A model generated the notes under the pieces. It was not told where the DNA came from. It was given only the letters and a program-made list of their open reading frames with translations, and did no database searches. Source: Jeotgalibacillus malaysiensis (GTDB lineage Bacteria > Bacillota > Bacilli > Bacillales > Jeotgalibacillaceae). From it: 64,000 nucleotides of DNA. Made by a program: the position numbers and the translations under genes. Below are positions 16,863 to 25,894 of the stretch, piece by piece (positions within the stretch are counted from its first letter, which is position 1; each line of letters opens with the position of its first letter). The stretch spans positions 2,030,501 to 2,094,500 of the forward strand of contig CP009416.1 of NCBI GenBank assembly GCA_000818095.1, written 5' to 3'.

Positions 16863-18280
16863 AAGTACGCCTCCCTGAAACGTAAAGATGCGCTGACTTT
16901 ATCAGCCGGCGCAATGAGCAAGACGCTTTCTCCTTTTGGGATTCCAAAGTAGGTAGCTCCAAAATCCTTATAGCGTTTCGCATCTTCACCGTTTATGGTC
17001 AGCGTTTTATTCATGTGATTAAAGATTATCTGATCACCAGCTCTTGCGATGATAACAGGGCTATTGTCTACTACCTCATTAATCTTATTAATAAATAAAT
17101 GATAGAACGTCATATCGGGTACCGGCAAGGTGCCGGACTGAGCAGCATGCAGCTGCTTAACAGCTACTTGATTCATAAAACGGTTTTCAACATCAGTGAA
17201 ATTCTGAGGACGGTACCTTGTATGATGTTCATACGTGACTGGATCGACTTGGGCAATATACGCACTCCAGACATTCCCACGTCTTTCCACCTGTAGCAGT
17301 CCACTAAAGTTATTCCATGCGCGACCATTGTCAGTCGCGTAGTTTACTAACGTATGTCGATCAGAGCCATTAATCAGGATGACTTCAGCTGTATTGCCTT
17401 TTGCGCCTCCACCTGTTTTCTTCATGGCGACTTTAACAACCGGTTTGTTCTGATCATCAAGTAGATACATTTCAGCTCGACCAATCCCATCTTGAATCGT
17501 TGGAAAGGTAATTCTGATCTGTGCCTGAAAATCTTGAAGTGGTCCACCTGCGATTGATTCTAAAACGGATGGACCATGCCATCCGGATCCAGTTCCAAAA
17601 CTACTGACTGCGAATGCACCATTTCGAATAGTAAAGTTTCCCGCAACTGCCCCTCCGTCAGTGGTTCCCCCTACACTCCAATTCGCAAGAGATGCAAGGG
17701 TGTCAGTCTCAACTCTTTCAAATTCTTCAACAGGTTGTTCTCCCACCTCTGCTTCCTGACCAAGCCTCATATAAGCCTGTCCGGTAAACAGGTCAAGGTG
17801 CGTAATGTCTTGAAGAACGTCTGCAGTTAAAATAGGTTGTGCTTCAATGGAGCCATTATTTATAACTGTTGCAGCTCCGTTCTCAAACTCAATATCCCTT
17901 TCAAAACCATATCTTTGTGGATCAGCACAAATAAAAGTAATCGTACCCTCATATAGCCTTTTCTTTTTTGTGAAATTTAAGGAACCAGTAACTTTTGCAC
18001 GCCAGACAAATGTTGGCTCGTCATGAAAACGAAGTTCTTTTGAAGTAGAAGTTAACAGCCACAATTGTAATTCACGGATTACGTCTTCATATTCATCCTC
18101 TGTTACATTCAAACCCACTGGAACTTCATGATAGATCACATCAACAGTTTCATCAGTTATAATTGCACCAGCTAATCCAGGCACCTTTATTAATTCGTGA
18201 TTGCGAGGGGCATAAACTTTTCTTGATCGACCTTCTAGTTCATATAAATAACTTTTGTTGGTTTGATTGAAAGTAAACAT
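16859..18280 (-). CDS. distal tail protein (Dit family)
   Basis: Dit forms the hub that joins the tail tube to the tip fibres. The 473-residue product has the N-terminal Sipho_tail domain (about 1-130): an MFTFN start, then LIKVPGLAGA, and FICADPQRYG near residue 120. A carbohydrate-binding-like insertion follows (about 170-390), with FGTGSGWHGPSV. The C-terminal domain has the NKTLTINGEDA pattern of Dit galectin-like domains. It sits between the tape measure and fibre genes, overlapping the latter by 4 bp and the former by 1 bp, the standard siphovirus order. Confidence 0.88.
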   Translation of the reverse strand: MFTFNQTNKSYLYELEGRSRKVYAPRNHELIKVPGLAGAIITDETVDVIYHEVPVGLNVTEDEYEDVIRELQLWLLTSTSKELRFHDEPTFVWRAKVTGSLNFTKKKRLYEGTITFICADPQRYGFERDIEFENGAATVINNGSIEAQPILTADVLQDITHLDLFTGQAYMRLGQEAEVGEQPVEEFERVETDTLASLANWSVGGTTDGGAVAGNFTIRNGAFAVSSFGTGSGWHGPSVLESIAGGPLQDFQAQIRITFPTIQDGIGRAEMYLLDDQNKPVVKVAMKKTGGGAKGNTAEVILINGSDRHTLVNYATDNGRAWNNFSGLLQVERRGNVWSAYIAQVDPVTYEHHTRYRPQNFTDVENRFMNQVAVKQLHAAQSGTLPVPDMTFYHLFINKINEVVDNSPVIIARAGDQIIFNHMNKTLTINGEDAKRYKDFGATYFGIPKGESVLLIAPADKVSASLRFREAYL

Positions 18281-21200
18281 TATGCCCCTCCTTTAAATGA
18301 TTTTCTGATTGAATTATTTCTATTTTGCATTCTTGTAATATGTGGCTCTGAAGCTTGAGCTAATACTTTTCCATCTGGCATCATTACAGTGGAATGCAAT
18401 TCAATTAGTATAGGCTCACCATTACTTGGTATGCCGCTCATTAACCGGCTAGCATCGCCACTCATTCTTGCTCCATCAGCATATGCAGGCATGGAATTTA
18501 ACGCCTTTATAATCTGTTTAGATTCGTCATGCGTGAATACTTGATATCCAGGAGGGCGTTCATAGAATCCAGTGTTTAACATCTCCCACCGGTTGCCCAT
18601 ACGACCAAGTTCAAAACCTTCTTCACCTGCAAGAAAGCGACCACCAGGGTGATAGTCTGTACCTTCTGCATATGCATTCGCTACCGGAGATAAACCCATG
18701 GACTTTCTAACGTTGTAATCCACGTTCACTAACTTTGTAACTGGATTGCTAAGATTTCGATCTAAAGTTCTCCAGAATCCTGCTGGGTTTTCCTGAATGT
18801 TTACAGTCTTATAAACAGTCTCTCCTGCCACTTGGTTTATCAGTTCTAGCTCGCCTTTAGCTCCTTGCAACTTTCCTATTTGTTCATCTATAGCAGCTTT
18901 CTGCTCGTTATATTCAGCAGTGTTCAATTTTCCTGTAGCCAGTTGTTTATCTAACTCAGATTTTTTATATTGCAGTCTGAATATCTCTTCATTAAGAACA
19001 GATAAACCTTCACCTTTTTCTGAGTTCAATCCAACTTGAGAAAGTATCAGTTCTTCATAATCGCCCTTAAGGCGATCAAGTTCTCTGATCTCTTCTCGAG
19101 TAGATTCAAGTCCTTCGTTTTTCTTATTCAGTTTCTCTTGAAGCCGATCTCTAGTGCTGACCAAAACTTCCTCTTCAACTTCTAATCCATGAAGAATTCT
19201 TTCTTGTTCACTTAACTGAGCCTGTAAAACTTCCCTCTTCGCCCTGCCTTCTGCAGTTGTATCGCCTTCTAATGCAAGAATCTCTGCATTGATATCACGA
19301 ATTAAAGATTCTGCTTCTCTTTGGGCATTAAGGTTCTCAACTTTTAAATTTCTGTTTTCCATAATCTTATTATCAATTTCTTCAATCTCAGCCATTAAAT
19401 CAATCTCTTCTTGCATGAGTTCAACTTCTCTTGCTAGTGCATCTTCTAACTCCCTTGACATATTTAATGCGAGTTCTCTTTCTTTTTCAGCATTAAGTTC
19501 CTTCAATTTGTCTAGGTTATCAGCATATGCAAACCCTTCTTCGGAGATCGCTTGTGCAGTGTTTGGAGCCATTTCAATTACATCTCCATTTAATTCTAAG
19601 AAACGCTCCATCTCTTCGTTAGTTAACCCCGAAGCACTAAGTAATTTTTCCTGTTCCTCTTTTAATGCTTCTAAAGCAGATTCGCTTTTCGCTTCTTTCA
19701 TCTCATAAAGAAGATCCATATATCTGAGCATTTCATCGGTTGTTAGTTTATTTTTAGATTCAAGCTCTTCATACTCGGAGATAAGGTTGTCTGTTGCATC
19801 GATTTCATCCTGTATTGCATCTAGTTTTTCATAGTTGATATCAAGGAAATCTTTATTGCTATCAACTAAAGCAGTAACACCTAAAGTCAATCCCGCTACG
19901 CCTGCTATCGCAAGTCCAACAGGTCCTCCCGTCAGACCCATTAAACCAACTCTTCCAAGCAGTCCTGCTCCGCCTATCTTACCGAGTCCAGTAGAAACTC
20001 CACCAATTATTTTTAGAAGTGAACCTAACCCAGTAGCCATTGAACCTAATACAACAGTTGCCGGACCAACAGCTGCCACTAAAGCAATCATTTTTAAGAT
20101 GGTTTCCTGCTGTTCTTTATCCATATCAGCAAAGGCCTCTGCACCTTCTTCAATCTTTTGGATAAGTGGTTCAGCTGCATCGAGTGCATCCATAGCTGCT
20201 GGAATAAGAGCTTCACCTAAAGTTATTGCTACATCTTTGGCACGGTTCCAGAGTATCTTTAATTGTGACTCAGTGGTCGCATATCTTTGTGCCGCTTCAT
20301 CAGTCAACGCTGAGTTCTCTTCCCATGCTTGAGTTGAATTATTTACAGCTTCAGATAAGAGATCCGATGCTCCTGCCATTCTTAAAAGTGTATCTGATTC
20401 ACGAATACCTTTTATACCAAGGTTCTCTAAAATGCCATTTAAATTCTCACCTTCAGCTGACGAATCAGATAATCCTTTAATGAATGCATCGAGCGCTTCT
20501 ACAGGGTTTTCATTCCATGTCTTAGCGAACTCTTCAGATGAAAGCCCTGCGGCTGATGCAAAATCATCGAGACCTTGCTTACCCTCTGATACCGCATCCT
20601 GAATTTTCTTTAACACAGTTGTCATAGCAGTACCGCCGGCTTCGGATTCAATACCTAAGCTGGACATTGTTGCAGCTAAAGCTACAATCTCAGCTTCACT
20701 CATCCCCACTTGTTTTCCTTGAGCTGCGAGTCTCATAGCCATGCTTGAAATTTCGGCTTCTGTGGTTGCCATGTTATTACCTAGTGAAACAACGCTCGAT
20801 CCAAGTCGATCAAAATCATCTTGTGACATACCTACAATGTTTGCAAAACGAGCAAATTCTGTAGCTGCCTGTTCGGATGAAAGGTTAGTCGCTTCCCCTA
20901 GATCAATCATGGTTCTGGTGAATTCTTCAATAGACTCAGTTTCAATACCCAATTGCCCGGCCGCCTCTGCCACCGCGGCAATCTCAGTTGTGGATGCAGG
21001 AATTTCTTTCGCCATCTCACGAATTCCATCACGTAACCCTTGCATTTGTGAAGCAGTGCCGTCTACAGTTTTCTCAACACCGGCAAAAGCACTTTCAAAA
21101 TCCATTGCTGCTTTAAATGCAAACCCTGCCCCGGCCACGATCGGTGCTGTGACATTCAAACTATAATTGCGACCGAATGTGCTTAAGTTCTCACCTGCAG

Positions 21201-21633
21201 TTTTCAGCCTGTCTCCTTGAGTTGTAGCAGCATCACCAAGTTTTTTCCATGGATTAACCTGATCATTAATTTCAGTTGTAACTTTTTTAAGTTGCTCTTC
21301 AATCCGGTTCATGGCAGCAACTGCTTTATTGTAATCGTCTGAGAGATTTCGGGTTTGTCTGGCGTCCTCGCCCTTTACTTTTGCTGATTCTTCATATCTT
21401 TTGCGTAGTTCTCTAACCTGCTCCTGTTGAGTTTTGAATTGTCTGGATAGTATGTCAGATTGGTCTTTTAAGCCTTTCAAGCTTTTTGAATAATCTTGAC
21501 CGCCCGACTTTGCTACATTCATTTCAGTTCTTAAGCTTTTTAGATCACTTTTAAAACCCTGTAGCGACTTTCTTGAGTCATCACCTTCCCATGACAACCT
21601 GGTTCTGAGGGTACCTACTTCTTTTGAGCTCAT
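18280..21633 (-). CDS. tail tape measure protein
   Basis: The tape measure sets tail length and is ejected ahead of the DNA. The 1117-residue product has an N-terminal coiled coil (about 15-135), the TP901-type core domain (about 150-480, with ALAATMSSLGIESEAGGTAM), a Gly/Ala-rich hydrophobic stretch (about 510-590) and a long charged coiled coil (about 600-950). At the usual ratio of about 0.15 nm per residue it would give a tail of roughly 165 nm, which is an estimate from family knowledge. The ATG has GGCAGGTGAGAAA upstream. It follows the frameshifted chaperone genes, as in other siphophages. Confidence 0.95.
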   Translation of the reverse strand: MSSKEVGTLRTRLSWEGDDSRKSLQGFKSDLKSLRTEMNVAKSGGQDYSKSLKGLKDQSDILSRQFKTQQEQVRELRKRYEESAKVKGEDARQTRNLSDDYNKAVAAMNRIEEQLKKVTTEINDQVNPWKKLGDAATTQGDRLKTAGENLSTFGRNYSLNVTAPIVAGAGFAFKAAMDFESAFAGVEKTVDGTASQMQGLRDGIREMAKEIPASTTEIAAVAEAAGQLGIETESIEEFTRTMIDLGEATNLSSEQAATEFARFANIVGMSQDDFDRLGSSVVSLGNNMATTEAEISSMAMRLAAQGKQVGMSEAEIVALAATMSSLGIESEAGGTAMTTVLKKIQDAVSEGKQGLDDFASAAGLSSEEFAKTWNENPVEALDAFIKGLSDSSAEGENLNGILENLGIKGIRESDTLLRMAGASDLLSEAVNNSTQAWEENSALTDEAAQRYATTESQLKILWNRAKDVAITLGEALIPAAMDALDAAEPLIQKIEEGAEAFADMDKEQQETILKMIALVAAVGPATVVLGSMATGLGSLLKIIGGVSTGLGKIGGAGLLGRVGLMGLTGGPVGLAIAGVAGLTLGVTALVDSNKDFLDINYEKLDAIQDEIDATDNLISEYEELESKNKLTTDEMLRYMDLLYEMKEAKSESALEALKEEQEKLLSASGLTNEEMERFLELNGDVIEMAPNTAQAISEEGFAYADNLDKLKELNAEKERELALNMSRELEDALAREVELMQEEIDLMAEIEEIDNKIMENRNLKVENLNAQREAESLIRDINAEILALEGDTTAEGRAKREVLQAQLSEQERILHGLEVEEEVLVSTRDRLQEKLNKKNEGLESTREEIRELDRLKGDYEELILSQVGLNSEKGEGLSVLNEEIFRLQYKKSELDKQLATGKLNTAEYNEQKAAIDEQIGKLQGAKGELELINQVAGETVYKTVNIQENPAGFWRTLDRNLSNPVTKLVNVDYNVRKSMGLSPVANAYAEGTDYHPGGRFLAGEEGFELGRMGNRWEMLNTGFYERPPGYQVFTHDESKQIIKALNSMPAYADGARMSGDASRLMSGIPSNGEPILIELHSTVMMPDGKVLAQASEPHITRMQNRNNSIRKSFKGGA

Positions 21634-21649
21634 TTTCTCACCTGCCTTG

Positions 21650-21835
21650 TTACCATAATTGATCTAAATAAACGTCTTCCTGAGAAACTTCTTCATCTCC
21701 CAACAAATCATAAAAAAAGTGGACATCCAGCTGATCAATTTCAGCCATCGTCCACTTTTTTGCATAGGGTGATTTCGGGAACATCAAATCTTTATACAAC
21801 TGTTTTAGGGAAGTGAACAGTTTTTTAAATGTCAC
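21650..21835 (-). CDS. tail assembly chaperone, frameshift extension (T part of gpGT)
   Basis: This 61-codon frame begins GTG at 21835, overlapping the end of the upstream chaperone gene by 4 bp. It has no ribosome binding site of its own that would be needed for high expression. It lies in the -1 frame relative to the upstream gene, and the slippery heptamer GGGAAAC is 12 bp before its first codon with no stop between. It is therefore probably made as the C-terminal part of a 177-residue fusion protein. The extension is rich in aromatic and acidic residues (FFYDLLGDEE, VYLDQLW), as expected for the tape-measure-binding T region. Confidence 0.8.
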   Translation of the reverse strand: MTFKKLFTSLKQLYKDLMFPKSPYAKKWTMAEIDQLDVHFFYDLLGDEEVSQEDVYLDQLW

Positions 21836-22182
21836 TCCCCCAGATTGTTTCCCGCTTGTTCACTCTTTTTCATTTGTCTCTTTTTACCGAATATAGCTTC
21901 AGTTAATTTTTCATCAATATAAGGTTTTGACGCTCCATGATATAGCTCGTCCAATGTGAATTGATCTTTAAAAACAATATTCGATAAGATAGAGAGCATT
22001 TCATCATCGTCTTCCATTTGTTCGCGAGAGGATAAAAGAAACGGCTCTCCCTTGTCCACGGAATCTCTCTCTTTCTCTTCTGAAATTGCTCCTAATTCGA
22101 AATACTTTCTTCTTGCTGCCATAGGAATAAAAGGGGCAGAGAAGGTTTTCTTCTCTCCCTTTATGGTCAATACAATTTGCAT
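21832..22182 (-). CDS. tail assembly chaperone (gpG-like)
   Basis: The 116-residue protein helps load the major tail protein around the tape measure. It starts MQIVLTIKGEKKTF and has a beta-rich N terminus followed by helices and a charged tail. Recognition rests mainly on position: it lies between the major tail protein and the tape measure genes, and it ends in a slippery heptamer that reads into a second frame, the classic G/GT arrangement. GGAAAGGATG lies upstream of the ATG. Confidence 0.82.
   Translation of the reverse strand: MQIVLTIKGEKKTFSAPFIPMAARRKYFELGAISEEKERDSVDKGEPFLLSSREQMEDDDEMLSILSNIVFKDQFTLDELYHGASKPYIDEKLTEAIFGKKRQMKKSEQAGNNLGE
21847..21853 (-). promoter_or_regulatory. 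-1 ribosomal frameshift slippery site GGGAAAC
   Basis: In the frame of the upstream chaperone gene the codons are GCG GGA AAC, so the heptamer reads G GGA AAC (X XXY YYZ). Slippage by -1 leads without a stop into the frame of the 21650-21835 gene. The position, 15 bp before the 0-frame stop, is typical for siphophage G/GT genes. Confidence 0.8.
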
Positions 22183-22202
22183 TCAGGTATCATCCTTTCC
22201 AC

Positions 22203-22781
22203 TTAAACTAAAGGTGCCCATTCTCTATCAATTACTTCTGAATACCAATCTTCGAATACTGATTTATCTGTAATGGTAGGATCTTCAGTCCAAGCCTTCA
22301 GTTTTTCTTCACCGTCATGAAGACGTGCAATTGCTTCACCTGTTAAAGTTGGTGTGTTATAAGTAGGTGTTTCTTGCCCGGTCTGTTTGTTTTCTTCAGC
22401 TGGTGATAATTTGACACGGTAAAGCCAAAAGAATTCAGATCCACCACGCGCACTTGCTGCCTCTCCTCCAATTGCGATATATGGAGGGTTATCATCTTTG
22501 TTATCAGATAGCAGTCCGTTATCATGAATTTTTTTACCAAGAATCTCAGCTTCGACTTCTTTCTCCAGGTAAGCTGTATTGAGTGTTACAGCCATAGGAC
22601 CTTTAGAAAAGTCCGAGAATAGCACTGCGTCATCTGCTCGTAAATTTGCTCTATTAATAGAAGGCACAACATTAAACGCTTGTGCAGGACCCAGTGGTTT
22701 AGGTGTGTCATAAGTGATTGCAGTTTTAGACTCTTCAGTAATCACTGCATAATGTAAATTTTTAAGTCCTTTGATCGCCAT
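22203..22781 (-). CDS. major tail (tube) protein, phi13-like family
   Basis: This subunit builds the tail tube. The 192-residue product begins MAIKGLKNLHYAVIT and contains the pattern LGPAQAFNV, followed by VTLNTAYLEKEVEAEILG, typical of the phi13/TP901-1 tube family. The length is usual. It lies after the tail completion genes and before the chaperone genes, with GAGGAGGAATATAT in front of its ATG, a strong ribosome site that fits the high copy number of the product. Confidence 0.9.
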   Translation of the reverse strand: MAIKGLKNLHYAVITEESKTAITYDTPKPLGPAQAFNVVPSINRANLRADDAVLFSDFSKGPMAVTLNTAYLEKEVEAEILGKKIHDNGLLSDNKDDNPPYIAIGGEAASARGGSEFFWLYRVKLSPAEENKQTGQETPTYNTPTLTGEAIARLHDGEEKLKAWTEDPTITDKSVFEDWYSEVIDREWAPLV

Positions 22782-22793
22782 ATATATTCCTCC

Positions 22794-23129
22794 TCAGGAA
22801 ATTCTGTTGTCATAATTAAATCTAAAAATCCACCGATATTTATTCATATCAGCATTAAACCCACCCGAAGATTCAAACATCCGGGTAAATCCTGCTTCCC
22901 TCATCAAGGATCTGGTCTGATCTTTCAAATCGGTAATATCATAAGAAGTAAACACATCAACTTGAAAAAATCTTTTTGTGATAATCTCCTTGTCATCAGC
23001 GTTCATTCTCGGTGCTTGATTGTATTCCATAAATACAATGTAAGAATCAACGTCCTGATCATAAACTTCCGCCTCAACAGGAATATTCAATGGCGCAAGA
23101 GTTTCGATAATATAACTGTTTAAATTCAT
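22794..23129 (-). CDS. tail completion / tail terminator protein
   Basis: The 111-residue protein starts MNLNSYIIETLAPLNIPVE and has a mixed alpha/beta pattern like SPP1 gp17 or lambda gpU-type tail completion proteins, which cap the tail and join it to the head. Assignment rests on fold-like features and position between the HK97-gp10 family gene (4-bp overlap) and the major tail gene. No catalytic residues are expected. Confidence 0.75.
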   Translation of the reverse strand: MNLNSYIIETLAPLNIPVEAEVYDQDVDSYIVFMEYNQAPRMNADDKEIITKRFFQVDVFTSYDITDLKDQTRSLMREAGFTRMFESSGGFNADMNKYRWIFRFNYDNRIS

Positions 23130-23524
23130 AGCCCCATCTTCTTTCTTAATACCTCTGCTTGAGCGCCAAGAATTTCACTGATACTTCCTTCAAAAGCAAT
23201 ACTGGCAAATGGTTTAGGAGGTATGAAACGACCCGCTCTTACATTAAAATAGCCGAACTCATGCATATATAAGTAAAAGCCGGGCTGCTTTGCCCCGCCT
23301 TGTGTACCTACATATAACTCATCATTAGAAGGATTTGTTCGAATGATTGACTCTCGACCTTCGCCCGACTGCTCTTGAAGACCATTTCTATAAACTTCTT
23401 GCTTCATACGATCTCTTAGAATATCTCCTCCGGCGATTAATGCCTCATCCTTAGAACCTGGTATCATTTGCTCGATTTTTTCAAACTCACGAATGATTTC
23501 ATCAATACCTTCAAACTCAATCAT
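23126..23524 (-). CDS. HK97-gp10-like head-tail / tail-associated protein
   Basis: The 132-residue product has the HK97 gp10 family pattern: an N-terminal amphipathic helix (IDEIIREFEKIEQ), LIAGGDILRDRMKQEV, then GGAKQPGFYLYMHEFG with a conserved HEFG-type turn, and PPKPFASIAF. Family members act in head-tail joining and tail maturation. It overlaps the next gene by 4 bp and follows the head closure gene directly. Confidence 0.88.
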   Translation of the reverse strand: MIEFEGIDEIIREFEKIEQMIPGSKDEALIAGGDILRDRMKQEVYRNGLQEQSGEGRESIIRTNPSNDELYVGTQGGAKQPGFYLYMHEFGYFNVRAGRFIPPKPFASIAFEGSISEILGAQAEVLRKKMGL

Positions 23525-23857
23525 TTAACTCACCGCTTTCGCAAATACTGTCATGGTTTTATTGAGTCCGTCATCATTTTCGATAGACTCAATTTCATGC
23601 TCAATACCTTTCCAAAAGACGGTGAGTCCTTTTGGGCGAACGCCTATGTCCAGTTCTTTACGATAACGAATAATGAAACGTCTATTACTCTCATTATTTT
23701 CAGATGCTGCTGTATAAAAAGCGTTACCTTTTAAAGTTTTTAATTGTGCTCTTGATCGAAGGTATTCTGTCTTTTCAGCTGACCGATATCCACTTGAATT
23801 CTTCGGTGTAGGCTGCATAAATACTAACCTCTGTTTAAAATCTCCTGGATTCGTCAT
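23525..23857 (-). CDS. head-tail adaptor / head closure protein
   Basis: The 110-residue protein starts MTNPGDFKQRLVF and contains the RFIIRYRKELD segment, then KGLTVFWKGIEHEIESI, typical of the phage head-tail adaptor family (SPP1 gp16-like). It closes the portal after packaging. The start overlaps the connector stop by 4 bp and AGGAGGAAACTGT precedes it. Confidence 0.88.
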   Translation of the reverse strand: MTNPGDFKQRLVFMQPTPKNSSGYRSAEKTEYLRSRAQLKTLKGNAFYTAASENNESNRRFIIRYRKELDIGVRPKGLTVFWKGIEHEIESIENDDGLNKTMTVFAKAVS

Positions 23858-24162
23858 ACAGTTTCCTCCTCAACCTGATAACAGTAGCGCAACTCTCTTA
23901 AAAGACTGTTTAGAGAATGAGGTATTTCATACGCGTTGTTACCAATACGAAAAGACTCCCGATTGTCATACCAGTGCTGTACTAACATCGCACATGCCTG
24001 ATCATATTGTTCTTTTGCATCTTCAATAGATACATCGATTACTCCGACTTGATTTCTAACACTTATCTTCGCTCTTTTATGCAAAGACTTCAGTGTTTCA
24101 TCGTCATCATCATAATCAATACGTAAATACTCTTTTAACTGCTGCAATTCTTCTGGCAACAT
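23854..24162 (-). CDS. head-tail connector protein (HK97 gp6-like)
   Basis: The 102-residue all-helical protein starts MLPEELQQLKEYLRIDYDDD, the characteristic first helix of gp6/connector proteins, and contains the AMLVQHWYDNRES segment. It binds under the portal ring. The ATG at 24162 is chosen because AAGGAGTG lies 6-7 bp upstream; a GTG at 24171 is part of that ribosome site. It lies between the capsid gene block and the head closure gene. Confidence 0.88.
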   Translation of the reverse strand: MLPEELQQLKEYLRIDYDDDDETLKSLHKRAKISVRNQVGVIDVSIEDAKEQYDQACAMLVQHWYDNRESFRIGNNAYEIPHSLNSLLRELRYCYQVEEETV

Positions 24163-24198
24163 GTAAATCACTCCTTTTCAAAAAGAAAAGAGAGCGAA

Positions 24199-24543
24199 TT
24201 ACTCGCCCTCCGGTTTTTCTTCATTTTTCTCGGCAATAAGGTCTTCAATGTGCTTTTGAACACCTTGACGATTTTTACCTTGCTGCTCGTTCACCAGAAA
24301 TTTTTCAAGTTCCTCTTTGCTGAAATCTGCATTAATAGCAGACTTCACTTCTTCTACATTCCCATCAAGAGGAGTGCCATCTACTTTTTTATCAGTTACT
24401 TCATATTGACCAACATATCCAAGGCGCTGCAGCTCCTGCACACGTTGTTCAGTTCCTTCAAAGAAGTCGTCTTTCTTGTATCTTTTTCTTTTGTCCTCTT
24501 TATTTTTAAATGGCTTTAACACAGGTGCCTTTACAATTTCCAT
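24199..24543 (-). CDS. hypothetical protein between capsid and connector genes
   Basis: This unrecognised, strongly charged 114-residue protein (MEIVKAPVLKPFKNKEDKR start) ends in a Lys/Glu-rich tail. A middle segment FSKEELEKFLVNEQQG looks like a small helical domain. The position directly after the major capsid gene fits a head decoration or assembly accessory protein, though the family is not clear. GGAGATGA lies upstream of the ATG. Confidence 0.65.
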   Translation of the reverse strand: MEIVKAPVLKPFKNKEDKRKRYKKDDFFEGTEQRVQELQRLGYVGQYEVTDKKVDGTPLDGNVEEVKSAINADFSKEELEKFLVNEQQGKNRQGVQKHIEDLIAEKNEEKPEGE

Positions 24544-24571
24544 TTAAGATCATCTCCATTTCAATTGTTAT

Positions 24572-25858
24572 TTATGCTGCAGGTGTGACATCCATTTGAC
24601 CGTAAACAACAGCTTCTTTATCCCAAACCGTTACATCTTCACGCTCAATTGCACGGAATTCAGTAGTATTTGTTCTCCATGCATTTCCGCCTTCTTTTGT
24701 CATGTCGATAGAGAGTTGCTGGCGGTCAAATAGGACAATTGCTTCTTTCATGTCTCCAACAATAAACGGAGCCATTGATGTACCCGCTACTTCATCTACT
24801 ACTGTTGCAATTGTATTATTAGAAAGAACGACAATTGCACGACCATGTAGCAGTTTACGAGTTGCATCTTGCGGATCTTCCTGAAGAAGTGGTTTACCAT
24901 TGTTATCTTCAAGTTGATCAAGATAATTAAAACCATCTTGGTTTGTAAAGATTGCAGCAACCTGCGCATGCGCTGGATCAAGAATTACATTGATAGCAGT
25001 TTTAATCCCTTTGTGATCTGCAAATGTCTTTTTCTCGAGTGTATTTAAAGCTGTCAGGATAAGGTGGTTTCTAGTAGCACGAGACTTCTTAGCAAGCCAC
25101 CTGCGAAGATACGCTTCCAGAGCCTGGTCAGTATCATTTAATAGATCATTAGACACAGGCAAGAAACCTGCATAATCTTCAATTTCGTAGGACAGACGAT
25201 CAAATTTCGGTGAACTGATTTCCTGCATTCCATTAGGATCACCATACTCCGAAAGTGGAGCGAATGGCGTTGAGTCAGCGCGACGCTCAAGTGTGCGAGC
25301 TCCTTTATTTGTTCTGACCGGTTCGACAGTAACATACTGTTCAAGATTATCTACTGTATTTTTAAGCTCCTTAATCTGAGTAGAAATATCCTCAGGAACA
25401 ATATAGCCTCCATCTTCTCCTGTTTCTTCAGACAGACGATTTTGTACTCTTGAAGAATTTAGGACGTCGACTTCATTTTCAGTTAGCTTGCTGCCACGTA
25501 GCGCCTTAAAGAAAACTGACTTGTACTCAGCTTTTGGCTCCTTCTTTTTATTGGCCGGGTCAGTATTCATTTGTGCGCCAGTGTTTTTAGGTTCCTCTAC
25601 ATTTAACCCTCTGAAATCTTCCTGAAGTGAAAGGTAGCTGTCCAGCTGCATTTTTGCATTTTTGGCTTCAGCAAGTTTTGCTTTCGCGTCTTCATGTTTG
25701 CCTTCTTCGATTAAAGATTCAGCAGACGCTTTGAGATCTGCAACATTTTGGCGTAACTCCTGCTCACGCTTTGTCATACCCGGCGATGCGTTCATTTGTA
25801 ATCCGAAAACCTTTTTGTTTCTCTTTAAGTTTAATAGCGCAAATTCGTTTTTCTTCAC
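24572..25858 (-). CDS. major capsid protein, HK97 fold
   Basis: This protein forms the head shell. The product of about 428 residues begins with a helical N-terminal delta/scaffold region (about 1-130, with a coiled coil KREQELRQNVADLKA). The HK97 core follows, containing VEPVRTNKGARTLERR and YGDPNGMQEI, then FNYLDQLEDNNGKPLLQ. The core part should be released by the upstream protease. The GTG at 25858 follows GGGAGGAAATAAAC; an in-frame ATG at 25882 is a possible alternative start with a weaker site. It directly follows the protease gene. Confidence 0.94.
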   Translation of the reverse strand: MKKNEFALLNLKRNKKVFGLQMNASPGMTKREQELRQNVADLKASAESLIEEGKHEDAKAKLAEAKNAKMQLDSYLSLQEDFRGLNVEEPKNTGAQMNTDPANKKKEPKAEYKSVFFKALRGSKLTENEVDVLNSSRVQNRLSEETGEDGGYIVPEDISTQIKELKNTVDNLEQYVTVEPVRTNKGARTLERRADSTPFAPLSEYGDPNGMQEISSPKFDRLSYEIEDYAGFLPVSNDLLNDTDQALEAYLRRWLAKKSRATRNHLILTALNTLEKKTFADHKGIKTAINVILDPAHAQVAAIFTNQDGFNYLDQLEDNNGKPLLQEDPQDATRKLLHGRAIVVLSNNTIATVVDEVAGTSMAPFIVGDMKEAIVLFDRQQLSIDMTKEGGNAWRTNTTEFRAIEREDVTVWDKEAVVYGQMDVTPAA

Positions 25859-25894
25859 GTTTATTTCCTCCCTTTTCTCCATAAAAATAGACCT

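Noticed and set aside
19289-20332. Long plus-strand frames opposite the tape measure gene
   Set aside because: They are antisense shadows of a well-supported gene, low-complexity Ser/Ile-rich, without ribosome sites.
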